The notes under the pieces: model-generated
What the model was told of the DNA's origin: nothing
What the model saw: the letters and a program-made list of their open reading frames with translations, nothing else
Databases searched by the model: none
Assembly: GCA_001784635.1 (NCBI GenBank)
Contig: MFRS01000004.1
Span: 14,151 to 57,667, forward strand
Direction: 5' to 3'
Source of the DNA: Candidatus Micrarchaeota archaeon RBG_16_49_10
Lineage (GTDB): Archaea; Aenigmatarchaeota; Aenigmatarchaeia; CG10238-14
DNA: 43,517 nt
Program-made: the position numbers and the translations under genes
Shown: positions 8,587 through 17,229 of the stretch, one piece after another
Position numbering within the stretch: the first letter of the stretch is position 1
Layout of the letters: every line of letters starts with the position of its first letter

Positions 8587-8994
8587 TCATCTGTTTGATG
8601 GCCATGTTGTGGGCCGTGGATTAGCTCTGGGTCTGTCAACTTTCGTTAAATAACCCAAACCGAGTGCACCTAAACCTTTTTTGCTTGCTATAAAATTATA
8701 ACCATTGCCTTCAGGCACAGCTTCGACAAAACCCAACCTTTCCAACCCTCTATATATCGCAAAGTCACCCAAAGGTCCGCCAGGGTTATCGAGTACGGCC
8801 TCCCTTATTTCCAACTCCATAGCCCTCTCGTATTCTGTCGATTCGCCTTGGGCAGCGTGCAACCTCTCCAGAGAGGATCCTGCAAACCATCTCGGCGTAT
8901 CATAATACGTTCCTTGAGTTAAACCAGGTTGTATTAATGCATCAATTAATTCCTTTTGGCCCGGGGTTAAATCCTCTGAAAATAGGTTTGGCAT
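8587..8994 (-). CDS. Hypothetical protein with winged-helix-like core (135 aa)
   Basis: I chose ATG 8994 because the longer frame (to 9159) runs back through the 3' end of the lipoprotein gene, and because a terminator-like hairpin (9026-9044) followed by a TTATTTAT promoter element lies about 25 bases before this ATG, which fits a leaderless start. The middle (MELEIREAVLDNPGGPLGDFAIYRGLERLGFVEAVP) looks like a helix-turn-helix followed by a wing. The tail is Pro/Arg rich. No family is recognised. Confidence 0.5.
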   Translation of the reverse strand: MPNLFSEDLTPGQKELIDALIQPGLTQGTYYDTPRWFAGSSLERLHAAQGESTEYERAMELEIREAVLDNPGGPLGDFAIYRGLERLGFVEAVPEGNGYNFIASKKGLGALGLGYLTKVDRPRANPRPTTWPSNR

Positions 8995-9025
8995 TGGTAT
9001 TAACTGGCCAGAAAAAGATAAATAA

Positions 9026-9044
9026 CCCCGCGCAAGCGGCGGGG
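9026..9044 (-). terminator. GC-rich hairpin with T-rich tail after the lipoprotein gene
   Basis: CCCCGC and GCGGGG (arms at 9026-9031 and 9039-9044) form a strong stem 12 bases after the lipoprotein stop, followed on the minus strand by TTATTTATCTTTTTCT. It resembles an intrinsic terminator and separates the lipoprotein gene from 8587-8994. Confidence 0.5.
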
Positions 9045-9055
9045 AATTCGAAGGA

Positions 9056-9625
9056 TTAAATTGTTGTAGTACTACTGGTGGATTCGGTGCTTGTAGATGA
9101 CGTCGTACTTGTGGTAGTAGCCCCGGCAGTATGCGAAACTTCATTAGAATAAACTCCACATTCTTCGCCTAAATACTCACAAATTCTGAAGTAATATGTG
9201 CTATTATCCAGATTCGCTATTGTCATCTCTCTGACGTTTGAGTTTCTGATATATTGAAACTCATCCCCCTCTCTCAAAGGGTATGCAGGGTTGGACGCTT
9301 TAGACCAAATTATCCTAAAACCTTGGGGAGATTCACCAACGACATCCCACAATAATTTAATTTTACCTATATCGATGTATTCAAGCTCCAACAATATCCC
9401 ATCGACTTTTGACCCCAAGGTTGTTGAAGATGTTGTAGTGTTTTCTAAAGTTGTCACAGGGATAGTCGATTGAATTGAAGTGCTGGGATTTATGGTTGTA
9501 TTCTCGGTGATTGTTGTCACAGGTGTTAATGTTGTGGTTGGCTCCCCAGACTTTATACCAACTTTAGTACAGCCACTTAGAGTTAATACAAAAATAATGG
9601 ACAGAATTAGTGTCAATTTTTTCAT
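9056..9625 (-). CDS. Surface lipoprotein with Thr-rich linkers and fibronectin type III-like domain
   Basis: The N-terminus is a lipoprotein signal: basic MKK, hydrophobic core, then lipobox LSGC with C19 as the lipidation site. Residues 28 to about 70 are a Thr/Ser/Pro stalk with N-linked glycosylation sequons (NTT). Residues about 75-165 look like one Fn3 domain (LELEYIDIGKIKLLWDVVG, FRIIWSK, STYYFRICEYLGEECGVYSNEVS), probably with a Cys pair. The last 20 residues are again nearly pure Thr/Ser, an odd place for a linker, as if a further domain or anchor were lost. It is a monocistronic, AT-rich gene; the protein should sit on the outer face of the membrane. Confidence 0.8.
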   Translation of the reverse strand: MKKLTLILSIIFVLTLSGCTKVGIKSGEPTTTLTPVTTITENTTINPSTSIQSTIPVTTLENTTTSSTTLGSKVDGILLELEYIDIGKIKLLWDVVGESPQGFRIIWSKASNPAYPLREGDEFQYIRNSNVREMTIANLDNSTYYFRICEYLGEECGVYSNEVSHTAGATTTSTTSSTSTESTSSTTTI

Positions 9626-9742
9626 AATATTAAATTACCAAGTTTCCAAATATAATTTACGGTATAAAGTATAGGAGTTGTAATTGAGTTCCCTCGTCCT
9701 TTCCTGGATTTGGAGTAAAAGAAAAGTAGGTAAAAATTTGCC

Positions 9743-10951
9743 TTAAGTATTTGCAGAATCTTCATAAGGTATCTTCAAGGCCTCGATTCCCGGCAACTTC
9801 TTCCCAGCCAAATATTCTATGAACGCCCCGCCAGACAGGCTGACATGCGTGAACTTCCCAGCGTCGATTCCGAAGTCCTCCAGCGAATCCGTCGTATGGC
9901 CGCCCCCTATCATCGAGAACTTCACCTCTGATGCTTTTTTGAAAAGCTCCTTGGTCCCATTCTCAAAATCCTTCTCCTCGTAGACGCCTGCAGGGCCCTT
10001 CACTATCACGGTCTTCATCCCGTCCAGGATTTCCGAGTACTTCTCTATGGTCTTGGAGCCTATATCCTTAATCATCTCGTCAGTGGGTAGGGTGTTGATT
10101 TCCAACCTCCCTGATTCTGAGGTTATGGCGAAATCGATGGGCGTCTCTATTTTATCGTCGAACGCCACCACCAGCCTCTTTGTCTCCTCGAGGTTGTCGA
10201 GATGTCCCTCCTTCTCAAGATACTGCATTGTCGGCTCCCCAAGCTCGAACCCCCTGGCAACCAGAAAGAGGTGACCCAGAACGCCATACACTATGACCTT
10301 GTCTGCCCTTTCAATCATGTTCTTTATGACTGCGAGCGTCTCGATAGTCTTCGCGCCGCCGAACATCAGCGCCATCGGCCTCTCGGGGTCCTTGGTCACC
10401 AGCTCGAGGAAGTTCACTTCCCTTTCGAGCAGTCTGCCGGTCAGGGAGGGAAGAACCTTTGTAAAGCCAACTATAGATGCATGGGAACGGTGGCATGACG
10501 GGAAGGCATCGTTTATGAAGACATCGAAGAGTGGCGCGAGCTTCGTGACCAGCTCGCCCTGTGCATGCTCCTCCGCCGTCCTCTCCTTGGCCTCGCCCTC
10601 GACGAACCTCACGTTCTCGAGGAGTAATATCTCGCTGTCCTTCAGCGAGTTTATCTTCTCTACGGCGCTCTCGCCAACCACATCCTCGACGAACTGCACG
10701 TCCTTCAGCATGAATTCGGAGAGCTTCCTTGCGTGCTGCTTGAGAGATATGAAGTCCTCCTCCCCCTTCTTGCCCTGGTGGGAGATTGCGACCACCTTCG
10801 CATTCTTCTTAGAAAGCTCATTTAGAGTCTCGGTCGCCGCCCTGATCTTGGTGAAACCATCGAGCTTCCCGTCCTTGACCGGGGAGTTGATGTCAACCCT
10901 TATCAGTACCCTTTTTCCCTGGAAATCGAAGTTTTCCATCGTCCTGAACAT
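9743..10951 (-). CDS. pgk: Phosphoglycerate kinase
   Basis: It transfers phosphate between 1,3-bisphosphoglycerate and ADP. The signature RVLIRVDINSPV (14-25) carries the substrate-binding Asp and Asn; HASIVGF, the nucleotide-domain motif KGPAGVYE and the C-terminal GGGHT follow in order. The length of 402 residues is normal. It starts 14 bases after the gap stop codon, so gap-pgk form an operon. M5 (10939) is an alternative start. Confidence 0.95.
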   Translation of the reverse strand: MFRTMENFDFQGKRVLIRVDINSPVKDGKLDGFTKIRAATETLNELSKKNAKVVAISHQGKKGEEDFISLKQHARKLSEFMLKDVQFVEDVVGESAVEKINSLKDSEILLLENVRFVEGEAKERTAEEHAQGELVTKLAPLFDVFINDAFPSCHRSHASIVGFTKVLPSLTGRLLEREVNFLELVTKDPERPMALMFGGAKTIETLAVIKNMIERADKVIVYGVLGHLFLVARGFELGEPTMQYLEKEGHLDNLEETKRLVVAFDDKIETPIDFAITSESGRLEINTLPTDEMIKDIGSKTIEKYSEILDGMKTVIVKGPAGVYEEKDFENGTKELFKKASEVKFSMIGGGHTTDSLEDFGIDAGKFTHVSLSGGAFIEYLAGKKLPGIEALKIPYEDSANT

Positions 10952-10965
10952 AAGCGCTCAATAAC

Positions 10966-11994
10966 TCATTTAATGCCAAGGGACTCGTTGGTCCTCTTCA
11001 CGCACTCCCACTTGTCCTTCTCCAGCCCGAACATCGCGCGTATGCAGTCGATGTTCTCGGGTATCACTATGGACTCGGAATGCACCGCATGGTTCCAGAA
11101 CAGCTTGTTGCCGATGACTGAGACCAGCTCGTCCCATATCGCGACCTCGGGCATGTCGTACCTGGGCCTCCCAAGGTCCCTGTACCTTTCGATTATCTCG
11201 GACGTTGAGGTGTAGCCGTCCTTCTTCTTTAGGAGTGTTATTCTAGGTGTTTCTGAAAATACTTTTTTCACCTCTTCTGTGGTGGAATCCCTCTTCAGCG
11301 TGGCGCTGACTACATGAACATGGGTGAGCGTGGTCGGGACTTTGACCGCCATCGTCATTATATTCAGATTAGGCATTATCGTCTTCAGGTCAGGCCCGTG
11401 GTGCGAGGGAACGTCGTCAGGCACTATCGAGTTTATCGGCCCCTTCGACGGGTTCCATGGGTCTACAGCCCTCCTGACAAGGGAAACGAAGACACTCTCT
11501 ATGCCTATCCTGTTGTCTATCGCCCACATGGTCCTCGCGAGCGACGTGGTGTTGCAGCTCGGCACCCTCACGCAGCTCTTCCCGAAGGCCTGCTCGTAGT
11601 TAACGAAGGTGTTGAAGGTCATCTCGGCTATCCCCGCCTTCTCGCCGCCCTGGAAGATCGACTTGACGCCGAACCTCTCGTAGGTCTCCTTGTTCTTGGC
11701 CCCTATCCCCTCCGGCGTGCAGTCTATGACCAAATCCACCGTACCGCTTTTAAGAAGGTCTGGCAGTGTACCCTTGACATACATGTCTTTCCTAAGCTTC
11801 TCAATCATATCCGGCACTGAGCAATACAAGTCGGTCCCATGCAGAGGCCCCTCAGGCTCAAGGTTTGTCTTCAGCGTCGACGTGGGGGAAACGTCCGATA
11901 TCCCCACAAGCTCCATATCCTTCTGGAGCCTCACCGCATGCGCGACCCTCTTCCCTATGGCGCCGATGCCATTCACGACAACCTTGGGCTTCAT
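10966..11994 (-). CDS. gap: Glyceraldehyde-3-phosphate dehydrogenase, archaeal type II
   Basis: It oxidises glyceraldehyde 3-phosphate to 1,3-bisphosphoglycerate with NAD(P)+. I set the start at ATG 11994 (MKPKVVVNGIG), since the dinucleotide motif NGIGAIGKR (8-16) normally begins a few residues from the N-terminus; an in-frame ATG at 12003 would add three residues. The catalytic cysteine is C147 in the archaeal form of the signature, SCNTTSLAR, and a His pair (SHHGPD) follows. At 342 residues it is of normal length. It is divergent from apgM, with which it shares a 70-base promoter region. Confidence 0.95.
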   Translation of the reverse strand: MKPKVVVNGIGAIGKRVAHAVRLQKDMELVGISDVSPTSTLKTNLEPEGPLHGTDLYCSVPDMIEKLRKDMYVKGTLPDLLKSGTVDLVIDCTPEGIGAKNKETYERFGVKSIFQGGEKAGIAEMTFNTFVNYEQAFGKSCVRVPSCNTTSLARTMWAIDNRIGIESVFVSLVRRAVDPWNPSKGPINSIVPDDVPSHHGPDLKTIMPNLNIMTMAVKVPTTLTHVHVVSATLKRDSTTEEVKKVFSETPRITLLKKKDGYTSTSEIIERYRDLGRPRYDMPEVAIWDELVSVIGNKLFWNHAVHSESIVIPENIDCIRAMFGLEKDKWECVKRTNESLGIK

Positions 11995-12073
11995 AACCAT
12001 CAATAACTATTTGCCGGGATGCATAATAAATGTTGGTGTTAAAAATTTCTTTAAAGAAACACAAGTTATTCTT

Positions 12074-13381
12074 ATGTCCAAGAAGCTCTTCTTCATAATC
12101 CTGGATGGCGCGGGTGGCACCCCCTCCAAGGAGCTTGGCGGGAAGACCTCAATAGAGTATGCCGAGACGCCAAACCTTGACTTCCTTGCCGGGAAGGGGA
12201 AGACGGGCATGATCGACGTGATGGGGAGTACAGCGCCAGAGACGGACAACGGGATGCTGTCGCTTTTCGGCTACGACCCTGCGAAATACTACACGGGCAG
12301 GGGGCCGCTCGAGGCTTTGGGGGCCGGGATAAATTTCGATGAGGGGAACCTGGCGGTGAGGTGCAACTTCGGGACGATAAGGGACGAAAAGGTTATAGAC
12401 ACGGGGGCTGGGAGGATAGACGCCAGGTCTGCGAGGAAGCTGATAGCCGCGGTCAACAGGAAGGTCAGGCTCGAGAGGGGGAATTTCAGGCTCCATTACA
12501 CGCTCAACTACAGGTCGGTCCTCATACTCAGGTCCAACAGGAGCCTCTCCGACCAGGTGTCCAACAACCACCCGGCATACAGGAGGGAGAGGAACTACGT
12601 CGAGAGGCCGATAACCAAGACGTCGGAGATGGTCTTTGACAAGGTCAGGCCGCTGGACAGCAGCGAGGGGGCGAAATATTCCTCGGACCTGCTCAACGAG
12701 TTCCTGGAAAAATCTGGGGACGTCCTAAGCGGGCACCACCTCAACTGGAGGAGAATAAAGAAAGGGTTGCACCCCGGCAACATGCTGCTCATTCGTGGGA
12801 CGGGGAATAGGCTCCCGAAGCTTGAAGGCTTTAATAAGGAGCAATTTAGGTGGCTCTGTATAGGCGATACGCCCTGCGAGAGGGGCATCGCAAAACTGCT
12901 GTACATGGATGTTGTTGATATCAAAGACCCGCTGTGCGACAAGCTGCCTGCGGTGAAGGGGATTGAGAAGATAGAGGAAAATGTTTCTAGGGACATGAGG
13001 GACAAGGCCAAGTGGGTGAGCAGGAACCTGGAAGACTACGACTGCTTCTACATCCACATAAAGGGGCCGGACCCATTCGGGCACCAGAACTCGCCGAGGG
13101 AAAAGGCCAAGGTCATCGAGGCCATAGACAAGGCCTTCATGGGCAAGCTGATGGAGATGGCGGACTTGGACAATTCCCTCATCTGCGTCACGAGCGACCA
13201 CTGCACCTCATGCGAGAAGAGGGCCCACACCAGCGACCCAGTCCCACTGCTGATTTCAGGGAGCTGGGTGCAAAAGGACGGCACAAAGAAGTTCGGGGAG
13301 AGCTCCTGCAGGAAAGGGGCTCTCAGGACTATTAAAGGAATGAAGCTGATGAGTATATTGATGGAGGAGTTCAGGAGATGA
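12074..13381 (+). CDS. apgM: 2,3-bisphosphoglycerate-independent phosphoglycerate mutase, archaeal type
   Basis: It converts 3- to 2-phosphoglycerate and belongs to the alkaline phosphatase superfamily. ATG 12074 is the true start: it opens directly on the metal-binding LDGAGG (D11), and the longer upstream frame lies antisense to gap. Metal ligands reappear in DHCTSCEKRAHTSDPVP, and YYTGRGPLEALGAGI and VRCNFGT are family motifs. The nucleophile position reads PETDNGMLSLFGYDP with T57, where archaeal enzymes I remember have Ser; Thr is tolerated in the superfamily. It is 435 residues long. It overlaps enolase by ATGA (13378-13381), so the two are co-translated. Confidence 0.92.
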   Translation: MSKKLFFIILDGAGGTPSKELGGKTSIEYAETPNLDFLAGKGKTGMIDVMGSTAPETDNGMLSLFGYDPAKYYTGRGPLEALGAGINFDEGNLAVRCNFGTIRDEKVIDTGAGRIDARSARKLIAAVNRKVRLERGNFRLHYTLNYRSVLILRSNRSLSDQVSNNHPAYRRERNYVERPITKTSEMVFDKVRPLDSSEGAKYSSDLLNEFLEKSGDVLSGHHLNWRRIKKGLHPGNMLLIRGTGNRLPKLEGFNKEQFRWLCIGDTPCERGIAKLLYMDVVDIKDPLCDKLPAVKGIEKIEENVSRDMRDKAKWVSRNLEDYDCFYIHIKGPDPFGHQNSPREKAKVIEAIDKAFMGKLMEMADLDNSLICVTSDHCTSCEKRAHTSDPVPLLISGSWVQKDGTKKFGESSCRKGALRTIKGMKLMSILMEEFRR

Positions 13382-14538
13382 TCGTCAAGAGGATTGATAT
13401 AAGGCCTATACTCGCGTTCAATGCGGAGAAGACGATAGAGGTGGAGCTTGAGACGGAAAAGGGTACAGTAAGGGCCTCGGTGCCCTTCGGGACGAGCAGG
13501 GGAAGCCATGAGGTCAAGTACCTGCCGGTCGAGAGCGCGATGAACAAGTTCTACCTATACAGGAGGGCCTTCACCAGGGAGACCTTCGACGGCATCCGGG
13601 AGGTGGACGAGGACATCAAGAAACTCGACGGGACGAGCAATTTCTCCACCATCGGCGGGAACCTGTCTCTTGGGGTCTCGATGGCGTTCCTGAAGGCCTT
13701 CGCGCTGAGCGAGGGGAAGGAGGTCTTTGAGATGCTGCTTGAGAAGAAGCCTATAATGCCGATACCGCTCTGCAACATGATAGGGGGGTGGGGTGGGATA
13801 AGCGACATCCAAGAGTACATGCTCTACCCTGTGCACCAGGAGTCCTTCTCGAAGTCCATGTTCATGATGGCCGAACTCTACAGGTTTGTGGAGAACAGGC
13901 TTTCCAAGATTGACAAGAACTTCCTCCACGGCAGGAACCTCGAGTCGGGATGGATAACCTCACTGAAGATAGACGAGGTGCTCTCGATGCTGACGGAAAT
14001 CTGCAAAGAGCACATGCTCAGGATAGGGGTGGACTTCGCAGCATCCGGCCTGTATGACGGCACCTACTACAACCTGAAGAACGAGGGTCTCAAGCTGACC
14101 ATAAGGGAGTACAGGGACTTTGTGCTGAAGCTGGTGAAGAAGTACCCAATCCATTACATTGAGGATCCTTTCGAGGAGGACGACTTCAATTCCTTCTCCA
14201 CTTTGCTAGAGAAGGCGCAGCCGAGGCTTGTCTGCGGGGATGACCTCTACACGACGAACCTCGTGAGGCTGAACAGGGGGATAAAGCTCAAGTCCTCGAA
14301 CGCCGTCCTGATAAAGCCTAACCAAATCGGAACGATAAGCGACACCATAGAAGTTGTGAATACAGCCAAGAAATATGGGATGAAGACCGTCATGTCGCAC
14401 AGGTCGGGGGAGACCGAGGACACTCTCATATCTCACCTTGCCGTCGGCCTAGGATGCGACTTCGTCAAGATGGGCATCGCGGGCGAGAGGGTCGTAAAGC
14501 TAAACGAACTTGCTAGGATAGAAGAAAAGCTTAAGTGA
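13378..14538 (+). CDS. eno: Enolase, divergent form
   Basis: It dehydrates 2-phosphoglycerate to PEP. Metal ligands D219 (GVDFAAS), E262 (HYIEDPF) and D288 (CGDDLYTT), the catalytic base K313 (VLIKPNQIGT) and the H341-R342-S343 loop are in place, and E189 (NLESGW) aligns with the second catalytic Glu. However, the usual NGG-H-AGN-QEFM region reads GGWGGISDIQEYM (136-148), so the substrate-loop His is missing, and the flexible SGAST loop is replaced by PFGTSRGSHE (36-45). At 386 residues it is about 40 shorter than usual. Its overlap with apgM argues that it is the working enolase. Confidence 0.85.
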   Translation: MIVKRIDIRPILAFNAEKTIEVELETEKGTVRASVPFGTSRGSHEVKYLPVESAMNKFYLYRRAFTRETFDGIREVDEDIKKLDGTSNFSTIGGNLSLGVSMAFLKAFALSEGKEVFEMLLEKKPIMPIPLCNMIGGWGGISDIQEYMLYPVHQESFSKSMFMMAELYRFVENRLSKIDKNFLHGRNLESGWITSLKIDEVLSMLTEICKEHMLRIGVDFAASGLYDGTYYNLKNEGLKLTIREYRDFVLKLVKKYPIHYIEDPFEEDDFNSFSTLLEKAQPRLVCGDDLYTTNLVRLNRGIKLKSSNAVLIKPNQIGTISDTIEVVNTAKKYGMKTVMSHRSGETEDTLISHLAVGLGCDFVKMGIAGERVVKLNELARIEEKLK

Positions 14539-14540
14539 CC

Positions 14541-14624
14541 TCATTTCTTCTTTGAAGTCTTTGCTGAAGATTTCTTCGATGTGGATTTCTTATCTGTGGA
14601 TTTGCATCCGCAACAACAACACAT
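14541..14624 (-). CDS. Tiny Cys-rich/Lys-rich protein (27 aa)
   Basis: This short frame reads MCCCCGCK followed by a Ser/Thr/Lys tail ending in KKK. Five of the first seven residues are Cys, a composition unlikely to arise by chance. An ATG preceded by CTGATTGAT (weak SD-like) and upstream AT-rich sequence support expression. It converges with enolase, its stop lying three bases from the enolase stop. A metal- or thiolate-binding micro-protein is possible; I know no family. Confidence 0.4.
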   Translation of the reverse strand: MCCCCGCKSTDKKSTSKKSSAKTSKKK

Positions 14625-14681
14625 ATCAATCAGAATGTTATATTGCAGCTCAAGGTAATAAACAATGCTGTATAGGGCCGC

Positions 14682-15647
14682 TCACCTTTTGACTTTCGCC
14701 TCACTTCCCCTGCCTGTGGGTATCCTTCTCCTCTTGAGCTCCGCGAGGACGCTCTCCATCAGGTCGCTCTTCACCTTCCCCACCTCAAGGACATTCCTGG
14801 TGGGGACCCTCACCTCGCAACCGACGGTCCACATGTCCATCTGCTTGAACCAGATTGTCGGTTCCCTGTCGCTTATCCTGTCTTTCGTTTTCCTCGCCCC
14901 CTCTATTATGGCCTGCTTGGCCTTGACGAAGTCGGTGCCGTGAGGCAGGAAAAGGTCGAAGTGCACGACAACCTCCGGGTACTTGTTGTAGTTCTTGATG
15001 CCCTTGGTCACCAGGACTATGTTCGGGATGCTCACGACCTCGTTGTCCAGGTTCCTTATGTGGGTGAAGATGAGGTCTATGTCAATCACATCGCCGAAGT
15101 TTTCGTCTATCTTCACCCTGTCACCCGGTTTTATGTCCTTGACCTTGTTCAGCACGTAGTAGGCTATGAAGTTCCCCAGGACGCTGGAGGCGAAGACGCC
15201 GAAGACGAAGCTTATGACCGTGACCGCGCTGCCGGTCAGGAATTCGAGTATCCACCCAAACACGCTGGCGAGCCAGATGTTGAGCACCATAACGAAGATG
15301 ACTATGTAGATAAAGTAGAGCAGGGAATAGGATAGGACGCTTGAGACGTACTTAGCGTGCTTCGGGCTGTAGAAAATCGAGTTGCCTGCTTTGTACAGCG
15401 CCGACTCGAGAATCTTTATGAAGTGCTTGTGGATTGCGAGCAAGGTTATGAAGGCACAGACGCTGAGGAGGACCTTGATGAAGAAGTCGTGGGCCAGCAG
15501 CTGGGACTGCTCCGAGCCGAAGACCGAGAAGTAGCCGGCGAAGAAGGTAAGCTTGACTATCAGGTATAGGATGAGGAATGGTGATATGCGGACGAGCCAC
15601 CAGGAGATGCCCTTCCAAAAAACTCCGTTGTCTATGCTCTCTGTCAT
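14682..15647 (-). CDS. mscS: MscS-family small-conductance mechanosensitive channel
   Basis: Membrane channel that opens under hypo-osmotic stress. About five hydrophobic segments precede the pore-lining helix (VTVISFVFGVFASSVLGNFIAYYVL, rich in Gly/Ala), followed by the beta domain signature IKPGDRVKIDENFGDVIDIDLIFTHIRNLDNEVVSIPN and an alpha/beta C-terminal domain. The length of 321 residues is typical of archaeal MscS. The gene is alone and divergent from the ZIP transporter. Confidence 0.92.
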   Translation of the reverse strand: MTESIDNGVFWKGISWWLVRISPFLILYLIVKLTFFAGYFSVFGSEQSQLLAHDFFIKVLLSVCAFITLLAIHKHFIKILESALYKAGNSIFYSPKHAKYVSSVLSYSLLYFIYIVIFVMVLNIWLASVFGWILEFLTGSAVTVISFVFGVFASSVLGNFIAYYVLNKVKDIKPGDRVKIDENFGDVIDIDLIFTHIRNLDNEVVSIPNIVLVTKGIKNYNKYPEVVVHFDLFLPHGTDFVKAKQAIIEGARKTKDRISDREPTIWFKQMDMWTVGCEVRVPTRNVLEVGKVKSDLMESVLAELKRRRIPTGRGSEAKVKR

Positions 15648-15747
15648 TGAAAGATAATTGTGTTTACCTGTTTTTATTTTTTGGATTCCTGGCGGGGAAG
15701 GCGAATGAACCTATTTATAAGCCCAGCCCAAAATATTAGCTGAGTTT

Positions 15748-16467
15748 ATGCTTTTGGAGATCATCCTCTACAGCGGCCTAGCGGGCCTTGCCACGATAGC
15801 GGGTATAGTCTCTGTCCTGTACAAGAAGGAGTTGGTGAAGAAGTACTCGAAGTACATGGTCGCGATTGCGGCCGGCATCCTGATGGGCGCCTCCTTCTTT
15901 GACCTCATACCTGAGGCCATGGCGCTGAACCAGAATGCGCTGATGGTAGTCCTCGCCGGCATAGTAATCTTCTATTTCCTGGAGAACATGGTCGTCATCC
16001 ACATTTGTGAGGAAGAGGACTGTGGTGGGCACAGGTTCGGGATAATGACGATAATGGGCCTCGGGGTACATTCGCTGATAGACGGCGTAGCCATAGGGGC
16101 CGGGTTCGGAATCAGCTCGGCGCTGGGCCTTGTCACCACCTTGGCAGTCATATCCCACGAGATACCTGAAGGCATAATAACATCCTCCCTGCTGTTCGCC
16201 TCAAAATTCGAAAGGAGGAAAGGCATCATGTATTCCCTTGGCGTGGCTCTGGCAACCCCTGTCGGGGCGGTGGCGACCGCGCTCCTTCTGGGTAGCGTCA
16301 GCGAAAGCTTTTTGGGTGGTTTGGTGGCTCTGGCTGCAGGATCCTTCATCTACATATCGGCTGCCGACCTGATACCGGAGACCCACAAGAAGAGCTACAG
16401 CAAGACCAGCCTCTTTGTTTTGCTGGGAGTGCTTTTGTCGTACTTCATTTCATCGATTTTCGGCTGA
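15748..16467 (+). CDS. ZIP-family divalent metal transporter
   Basis: The protein of 239 residues has eight predicted helices with the ZIP metal-path motifs HSLIDGVAIGAGF (TM4) and ISHEIPEGI (TM5), where His and Glu residues coordinate Zn or Fe. A loop with His and acidic/Cys residues (HICEEEDCGGHR) sits before TM4 and may bind metal. The promoter TATTTATAAG is about 33 bases before ATG. Likely import of zinc or iron into the cytoplasm. Confidence 0.9.
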   Translation: MLLEIILYSGLAGLATIAGIVSVLYKKELVKKYSKYMVAIAAGILMGASFFDLIPEAMALNQNALMVVLAGIVIFYFLENMVVIHICEEEDCGGHRFGIMTIMGLGVHSLIDGVAIGAGFGISSALGLVTTLAVISHEIPEGIITSSLLFASKFERRKGIMYSLGVALATPVGAVATALLLGSVSESFLGGLVALAAGSFIYISAADLIPETHKKSYSKTSLFVLLGVLLSYFISSIFG

Positions 16468-16484
16468 GCACAGAAGAATAGGCA

Positions 16485-17123
16485 CTACTTTTTCCTAATC
16501 AGCGCCGTGTAGATTAGTATCACTGTCATCGTCGAAAGCAGCGTTAGAAAGACAGTGTACCCGAATATCAGGGCCATCGTCTCCTGTGTGATAAGGTTGT
16601 TCTGCGCCAAGGGCCTAAGTAGCCTGGCGAAGGTCAAGACTGAGATTATGAGCAATACCGAGAGCAGCAGCGACAGGTACATGAAGGGCTTGACCTTCTT
16701 CTTGGCCTTGGCTATCTCCTTGTACTCTATCTGCCTTGTGAGCGCCCTAATCATGTGGGGCTGATGGGAGACTATGTCCGTGTCCGTTATTATGCCGATC
16801 AGCTCCCCGTTCTCGACGACAGGCAGCTTTTTAATCTTATTCTTGGAAAGCTTTTGGACCGCCTCCTCGAGCGAACTGCTCTTGCTTATGGTTATGGGGT
16901 TTCTAGACATAATGTCCACTATTGAAGTCTTTCCGGGGTCCAGTGCCTTTAGCACGACCTTCCTCAAAACATCCCTCTCTGTTATTATTCCGACGAGTTT
17001 CTTATCCTTCAGGACAAGCAGAGAGCCGACGTTGCTCTTGGCCATCAGCGATACGGCTTCCCTAACCTTCATTCCAGGGGAAACCGTTAATGGCGTGGGT
17101 TTCATCGCCTGCTCTACAATCAT
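16485..17123 (-). CDS. CBS-domain protein with two C-terminal membrane helices
   Basis: Residues 1 to about 125 form a tandem CBS (Bateman) module (MKPTPLTVSPGMKVREAVSLM ... VGIITERDVLRKV; SRNPITISKSSSLEEAVQKL ... LIGIITDTDIV), which normally binds adenine nucleotides. A basic linker (AKAKKKVK) leads to two transmembrane helices near 147-170 and 182-208. It faces away from the CPA1 antiporter at 17230 and may sense cytoplasmic nucleotide for membrane transport, but that link is inference. Confidence 0.85.
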   Translation of the reverse strand: MIVEQAMKPTPLTVSPGMKVREAVSLMAKSNVGSLLVLKDKKLVGIITERDVLRKVVLKALDPGKTSIVDIMSRNPITISKSSSLEEAVQKLSKNKIKKLPVVENGELIGIITDTDIVSHQPHMIRALTRQIEYKEIAKAKKKVKPFMYLSLLLSVLLIISVLTFARLLRPLAQNNLITQETMALIFGYTVFLTLLSTMTVILIYTALIRKK

Positions 17124-17229
17124 AATATCTTTATTGTTTTCGTAAGATTAATAAATTTTACAGTTTGCCGGATTTTGGGTTTTCCCATAAATTAATTAGC
17201 TCTCCGGTCAAATATTCTTCGGTGACGAT

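Noticed and set aside
11690..12073. N-terminal extension of the phosphoglycerate mutase frame
   Set aside because: It is antisense to gap and lies upstream of the canonical family start at 12074.
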